Assembly (NCBI GenBank): GCA_032433595.1
Contig: JASWJB010000048.1
Coordinates: forward strand, 62,001 to 126,000
Direction: 5' to 3'
Origin: Conoideocrella luteorostrata
Lineage: Eukaryota > Ascomycota > Sordariomycetes > Hypocreales > Clavicipitaceae
Length of the DNA stretch: 64,000 bases
The notes under the pieces were generated by a model, which did not search any database, was not told the DNA's origin, and saw only the letters and a program-made list of their open reading frames with translations. Below, piece by piece: positions 59,824-64,000 of the stretch; the first letter of the stretch is position 1, and each line of letters starts with the position of its first letter. Made by a program: the position numbers and the translations under genes.

Positions 59824-61224
59824 CTAGTCTTCGCTGTCTTTGCTGTCTTCGCTGTCTAGGCTGTTGAGCAAGTCTTCCACAGGTGCGCACAGCTCAATAT
59901 ACTCGCCGTCAAACCGCGTAGAGGGCGTGAATTCCCAAGGCAGAGGAAGAGGTCCTTTGTACCTCTTCCCCTTCTTCCCTTTTGCCCTGGAGATGTGCGT
60001 CGTCATCACGTAGCCCACGGCCCCCTCCTCGTTCCTCTGGGACTTGTATGCTCGCCAAACTTCGTCGGAATCGGACGGGTCGCGGAACTTGCACTGGGCA
60101 AAGTCCAAGAAGAAAACCTTGTAGGAGGAGTCCTCGCCCTCCTCGCCTACTCGTTGGACAAGAATATTTCTTGTCTGGATGTCAGAGTTAATAAAGTCGC
60201 TATCAGTAATCTTCCTGACTATCTCAATGGCCTGGTCGCAAATGGGCGCCCAGTCCGACTCTGGCGTCTTTGTGACAATTTCATTCAGAGGAAAGCCCGA
60301 GATATATTCCATGAGAATGCCTCTCACTTCGGTGTACTGGGTAAGGCTCTCGACTGAGCTCCCGTTTGCTGGTCCATCTAGACCCTGCGGCGGGGTTGAG
60401 GCCAACCGGACATCTGCAAAGAGTGTTGGGACATGGACGCCTTGCATCTCAATGAGGCGGTTGTATATCTCAAGCTCAACTTCATGACACAGGGTACACC
60501 TGACGTGAAAGTATGCCTCCCGCTTCGGCACATCCCATTTGCCAGATTTCCATGTCCCATTCTTATCAATATGCTTTAGGAACCGGGGCATGGAGCCCTG
60601 GCGCACAAAGTCAATAAATTGATCTTCGCTTGCGCGAGTCGCCGCACCTGTCTCCTTGAACTCCCGCAGCTGAGTAGAGAACTGACGGTCGTACATTTTC
60701 AAGACCATTATTGGGGCTGGGGTAGTTAGGGCTACTGGTGCAGTTTGCTCTTCTTCCTGCTCCAGCTGAACTATGAGAGCAACAGACATTGTTGAAGGCT
60801 CAAAGATATCAATAATCTTGACCCGGCGTGTCAAGGGCTCCCTGACATCAAGAATCCCGGCCCGCAGCTCTCTGGCGCGGTCACTTAGCTGCAGTTCGCT
60901 TTTGCTGTCAGGACTACGCATTTCAAGGGTCAAGATGCTGCCCTTGACATACGGACTGCAGCACGTAATAGTTAGCATACTGAATTGCAGGAAGAAGGCG
61001 CATGCATGCACGCATGCATATATGTGTACCTTTGGAGTGGCTCGGCCATTTGCATAAATAATGGTGGGAGAGTGTTGTTGCTGCAGCGAAATAAAGTGTC
61101 GTAGGAGGTTGAGTTTCAAATCCAGTAAAAAGTAAGGCCTGGTACTTTCGCAAGTGTAAAACAAGGCAAGTCGTAGTCGTAGTCGTAGCAGTGATAGATA
61201 ATGCTCCCAAGTCAAGCATGCCAT
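59824..61224 (-). CDS. protein-kinase-like protein
   Basis: I start at the ATG at 61224 (MACLTWEHYLSLL), since the longer frame upstream is low-quality. An 87-base intron 60943-61029 (GTACAC...CAAG) joins ANGRATPK to GSILTLEMRSPD; because its length is divisible by three, the unspliced frame also stays open. The product is ~437 residues. The C-terminal half resembles fungal kinase-like folds: APIMVLKMYDRQF with a VLK-type lysine, a catalytic-loop-like SDFINSDIQTRNILV (Asp and Asn kept, HRD His/Arg missing), and FFLDFAQCKF in place of DFG. Whether it phosphorylates anything is doubtful. It ends with an acidic SEDSKDSED tail. Such proteins are numerous and of unknown role in filamentous fungi. 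Confidence 0.75.
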   Translation of the reverse strand: MACLTWEHYLSLLRLRLRLALFYTCESTRPYFLLDLKLNLLRHFISLQQQHSPTIIYANGRATPKVHIYACVHACAFFLQFSMLTITCCSPYVKGSILTLEMRSPDSKSELQLSDRARELRAGILDVREPLTRRVKIIDIFEPSTMSVALIVQLEQEEEQTAPVALTTPAPIMVLKMYDRQFSTQLREFKETGAATRASEDQFIDFVRQGSMPRFLKHIDKNGTWKSGKWDVPKREAYFHVRCTLCHEVELEIYNRLIEMQGVHVPTLFADVRLASTPPQGLDGPANGSSVESLTQYTEVRGILMEYISGFPLNEIVTKTPESDWAPICDQAIEIVRKITDSDFINSDIQTRNILVQRVGEEGEDSSYKVFFLDFAQCKFRDPSDSDEVWRAYKSQRNEEGAVGYVMTTHISRAKGKKGKRYKGPLPLPWEFTPSTRFDGEYIELCAPVEDLLNSLDSEDSKDSED

Positions 61225-62016
61225 GGCGGGGATGTCATCGCCCACTTTCACGTGACAGTATACAATAATAGAATACGGAGTACATTTGCTTGAATAGGCA
61301 CGGGCCAACACCCTAAATAAAAATAAGCAACGCGGCGCGCGCCAACCTTCTGTTTTCTGCTCCTTCTGTCTCTCGCAACGATATCGGCCCCGCTCCGAGT
61401 TCCGAGCTACGTACGTCACTCAGGCGGCGTCCAAAGCCGGCATATACCCTTTTCGTTCTTTAGTTCGGGGCTGTGTTTCCAACCCCAAGGTTCCCCCCCC
61501 AACCAAGCTTCATTTAGAGTGTCTCATACAATAGCGCCAGCATTTACTAATACCGTACTCCGTAGTAAAAAGCTGTTATTACTGTGCCCGACATGGGTAA
61601 TGCTTACTGCTACATCTGTACGGAATACTTACCGATCGGCAGCTTGCATGGCCAACCGCATCATTGATACGTCATACGCCGTACCTCGCTGGCAGAGCCC
61701 TGAGTCGTGCTACGTACGGGTGGTAGGCGTACCGCACCGTCCGGGCATGGTTCAGGCAGCACAACATGTCTCAGATCAAACACATGAATAAGCTTACGCG
61801 CGGAGGAGCGTAGCAAAAAGGCCATGCATGGATGCGAATTCCCTCAACAAGTAACCGCCCGGGTTGATCCGAAGCAAAAATACAAATTTCAGTTACCTTC
61901 TTACGTGAGAAGTCGACTAAGCCCAGAATGCCCAGGAACAGGTCAGCGTCGATCCCTTTGATCAAGCAGAGCAGCACTCAGATTTGTTTGCGAGCACACC
62001 TTGATAGTTGTGTAGA
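61225..62016. other. intergenic
   Basis: Divergent promoter region between the kinase-like gene and the secreted-protein gene. Motifs TACGGAGTA at 61274 and TACTCCGTA at 61556. No gene seen. Confidence 0.4.
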
Positions 62017-62170
62017 CTCACATGGAGAAGTCAGCACAGCCTTAGCAGGGCTCCCCAGGAAGAGGTGAAGGGGTATTGATTGCTCTCACTCACATAGAGA
62101 AGTCAGCATAGCCTCAGCAGGAGAGGTGAAGGGGTACTGATTGCTCTTACTCACGTGGAGAAGTCATCAA
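62017..62170 (+). repeat. ~70-bp tandem repeat upstream of secreted-protein gene
   Basis: ACTCACATGGAGAAGTCAGC...AGGTGAAGGGGTATTGATTG is followed by ACTCACATAGAGAAGTCAGC...AGGTGAAGGGGTACTGATTG and a third partial unit ACTCACGTGGAGAAGTCAT. It lies 260-410 bases before the ATG at 62426, so it may hold repeated regulator sites. Confidence 0.85.
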
Positions 62171-62254
62171 AGGCCCGAATTGCGTTGTAGCACTCTTGTC
62201 GAGCACAGAGTACGCCGTGCTGCTGCTAAAGATTGCTAGGCAGCTAAGAGCCCA

Positions 62255-62270
62255 TAAAGTATATAATCCG
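62255..62270 (+). promoter_or_regulatory. possible TATA element
   Basis: AAAGTATATAATCCG lies ~160 bases upstream of the ATG at 62426, followed by a CT/CA-rich leader (TCATAC, CACTCTACACATCTTTCAAC) typical of highly expressed fungal genes. Inferred only. Confidence 0.4.
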
Positions 62271-62425
62271 TTGAACCCGCCAGCATCTAGTCAATATCAA
62301 AATCATCTTCTCATAGTCATCAATACTTGAGTGTCTCATCAGATACTATTTCATACAACATACTCACTCTACACATCTTTCAACTCCTCTCATAAACCAA
62401 CCACGTCAGAAAACCCGCAGTAACC

Positions 62426-63010
62426 ATGAAGTTTAGCAAAGCCACCTCTATTCTCTTCTTCTGCGCCTCAGCCGCTAGCGCCTGGCGCCTGCCCGTGCCG
62501 GTTGGTGAGCGCAGCGTCGGCGTTTTGCAGGACGAGGCTCTCGCCAAGCGCACTGCCGCTGAGGTCGGGTTTGATGACCTTGAACGCCGCGAGGCTCCAG
62601 CCGAACTGGAGTTGCCGCCCACGACTGAGGAGTTCGATGCCGTTGAACGCCGCGATACTGTGAAGGACGCTGAGAAGGAGATTCTCCAATATCTCCGCAA
62701 CATTAACACCCGCGACATCGGCGGGCCGTCATCGTGGCCTACAGCGAAGTGGGAGGACCTTCACGGCGACAAGAAGTCCGATTTCGACGGCAAGTATGTT
62801 TGCCAGGTCAAAAAGTCTGGTAACAAATATGAGGCTCGCGTCGTTGCCCACAAGGATGTTCCGAAGAAATTCAAGAAAGATCATGTCTTTAAGACCACTA
62901 CTGTTAAAGCATGCAAGGACAAAAAGGGCAAGGAGACACCTCCCAACTATGGCCGTGCTGTTCACTACCTGAGGAAGGCCTTCGGTGGTGAAAAGCCTCC
63001 CAAGTGCTAA
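62426..63010 (+). CDS. secreted protein with Kex2-type propeptide
   Basis: Intronless 194-residue protein. Signal peptide MKFSKATSILFFCASAASA is followed by an acidic pro-region with repeated dibasic sites: LAKR, DDLERRE and DAVERRD, the two latter in a loose duplication (GFDDLERREA / EFDAVERRDT). The likely mature domain after the last site (SSWPTAKWEDLHGDKK onward) is ~95 residues, very Lys-rich, with three cysteines (YVCQVKK, KACKDKK, PPKC end). Architecture resembles Kex2-processed secreted effectors, antifungal peptides or killer-type proteins, but sequence gives no family. No internal repeats of the RiPP precursor kind. The ATG has a good context (ACCATGA). Promoter tandem repeats and a strong-looking leader hint at regulated, high expression. 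Confidence 0.82.
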   Translation: MKFSKATSILFFCASAASAWRLPVPVGERSVGVLQDEALAKRTAAEVGFDDLERREAPAELELPPTTEEFDAVERRDTVKDAEKEILQYLRNINTRDIGGPSSWPTAKWEDLHGDKKSDFDGKYVCQVKKSGNKYEARVVAHKDVPKKFKKDHVFKTTTVKACKDKKGKETPPNYGRAVHYLRKAFGGEKPPKC

Positions 63011-64000
63011 ACAGCCACGGCGACGCCAACGTTTGCGCGGTCCCAGATAAGGTGTAGGATATTCGGAGCCGCTGGGGCCCCAAACAGCGTTTTGTTACGA
63101 GAAACAGGAGGGGTTGGGGTAGTGGTGAGCCGTGGCCAGTGACAAAGGGGTTATTTTGCAGAGATAGATTACCACGCTCGTTGCTCAGTTTCAAAATACA
63201 TGTCCCCTTGTGCATCCATCATGTGGTGCGAGGAGCAGTTCTACGCTTACATTTTCTCGATTTCCTTGAACTGCATTTCCCGCGCGCTCACGTGTACTGC
63301 CGCCGTAGACAGCGTAATGAACTTGAGTTAGCTGGTATAAATGTACTATCCTGAGATTGCACGTCTGAATGACTGTAATATAGACGATCATGGCAAAAAA
63401 CTATTGTTTCTTCCGCGCGAGCTGAGGAAAGAGTATATCAATACCTTGCGAGGGTGCTACTAATGAGGCTGCTGCTAAAGGGGGCTTTGTTACCCGACAA
63501 TGCTGCTGCTGAGGATGGTGCTGCTGCTGGTAATGCTACTGCTGATGCTTCTGCTGACAAAGGCACTTTGGTGGATTGCGCTATCTGGTTGTTGCAACCA
63601 TGATCTCGCCAAGGGCTTCGTTAGGCGATGTAGGTAAGTCCAACGCAGCTTGTCCCACCGATAATTAAGTTATTATAGTAATTATGCGGCCCCGCTAATA
63701 TCTCCGCGTCTAGCCCCGTCTCCACGTTCTGTTTATGAATGGACCTTGTAATTATAGTAATATTGTGGTCGGTCGGTATAATATGCTTATTGCGAGTCTT
63801 ATGATAGGAATCGTCAGATATATGGGCGGATTAGTCATGCCGCAAGTGGAACCTACAAGACCCTTTTCTGTACGGAATAGCTAGACTAGACATTATTATC
63901 ATCGACAGTAACAACACATACTCCGCTTGCAATTCCAGCACCGCAGCAGCGAGGCTGCCGCCGCCTCCCGACGAGGGTATATTTATGGATCCCCATTAAT
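63011..64000. other. 3' flank and possible gene relic
   Basis: Follows the secreted-protein gene. A GCT-rich tract at 63468-63562 lies in a 47-codon frame (63463-63603). It includes MRLLLKGALLPDN, then Ala-rich sequence. It could be the end of an ankyrin-type repeat gene or chance. Nothing else is recognised. Confidence 0.35.

Overview
The window reads as nuclear DNA of a filamentous ascomycete (Pezizomycotina, probably Sordariomycetes/Hypocreales; this placement is inference). The evidence is short 44-110 bp GT-AG introns with typical fungal donors and branch points, and families expanded in such fungi: NACHT and NB-ARC NLR proteins, a HET-domain protein, a CFEM/PTH11-type receptor, a hybrid histidine kinase, and secreted subtilisin-, trypsin- and M43-type proteases. 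The protease set would suit an insect- or nematode-associated lifestyle, but that is a guess. Exon models were built by reading splice sites and phases by eye.

Layout. 0-6 kb: a large minus-strand NLR (membrane segment, alpha/beta-hydrolase, NACHT, ankyrin) and a Cys-rich GPI-anchored surface protein. 9.6-11.1 kb: a FAD-dependent amine/amino-acid-type oxidoreductase. 12.6-16.1 kb: a subtilisin-like protease and a small secreted protein lying between short inverted repeats. 17.9-21.2 kb: a broken FAD-linked oxidase and a seven-segment membrane protein. 23.3-25.1 kb: a double GFA-domain protein and an isolated NLR hydrolase fragment. 26.6-30.5 kb: a hybrid histidine kinase. 32-44 kb: a conflict-gene region holding a dynamin relic, a HET gene with one nonsense codon, and a hydrolase/NB-ARC/TPR NLR with a nearly identical 126-bp TPR array and a one-base frameshift. 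The NLR is bracketed by dispersed direct repeats. 47-50 kb: a broken M43 metalloprotease and a trypsin-like protease. 53.8-56.6 kb: an alpha/beta hydrolase and a CFEM-7TM (PTH11-like) receptor. 59.8-63.0 kb: a kinase-like protein and a secreted protein with a Kex2-type propeptide.

The most distinctive theme is that non-self-recognition genes and some accessory genes are each disabled by very few lesions (TAG in HET, one-base loss in the TPR NLR, TGA in the FAD oxidase, frame breaks in the metalloprotease), while the dynamin relic carries several stops consistent with C-to-T change. That pattern fits balancing selection or recent loss at incompatibility loci, possibly with repeat-induced point mutation (RIP). 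No complete transposon, rRNA, convincing tRNA or CRISPR array was seen. Large AT-rich gene-poor stretches (8.4-9.3, 21.9-22.2, 30.9-33.4, 36.5-37.1 and 38.6-38.9 kb) look like degraded repeat DNA.
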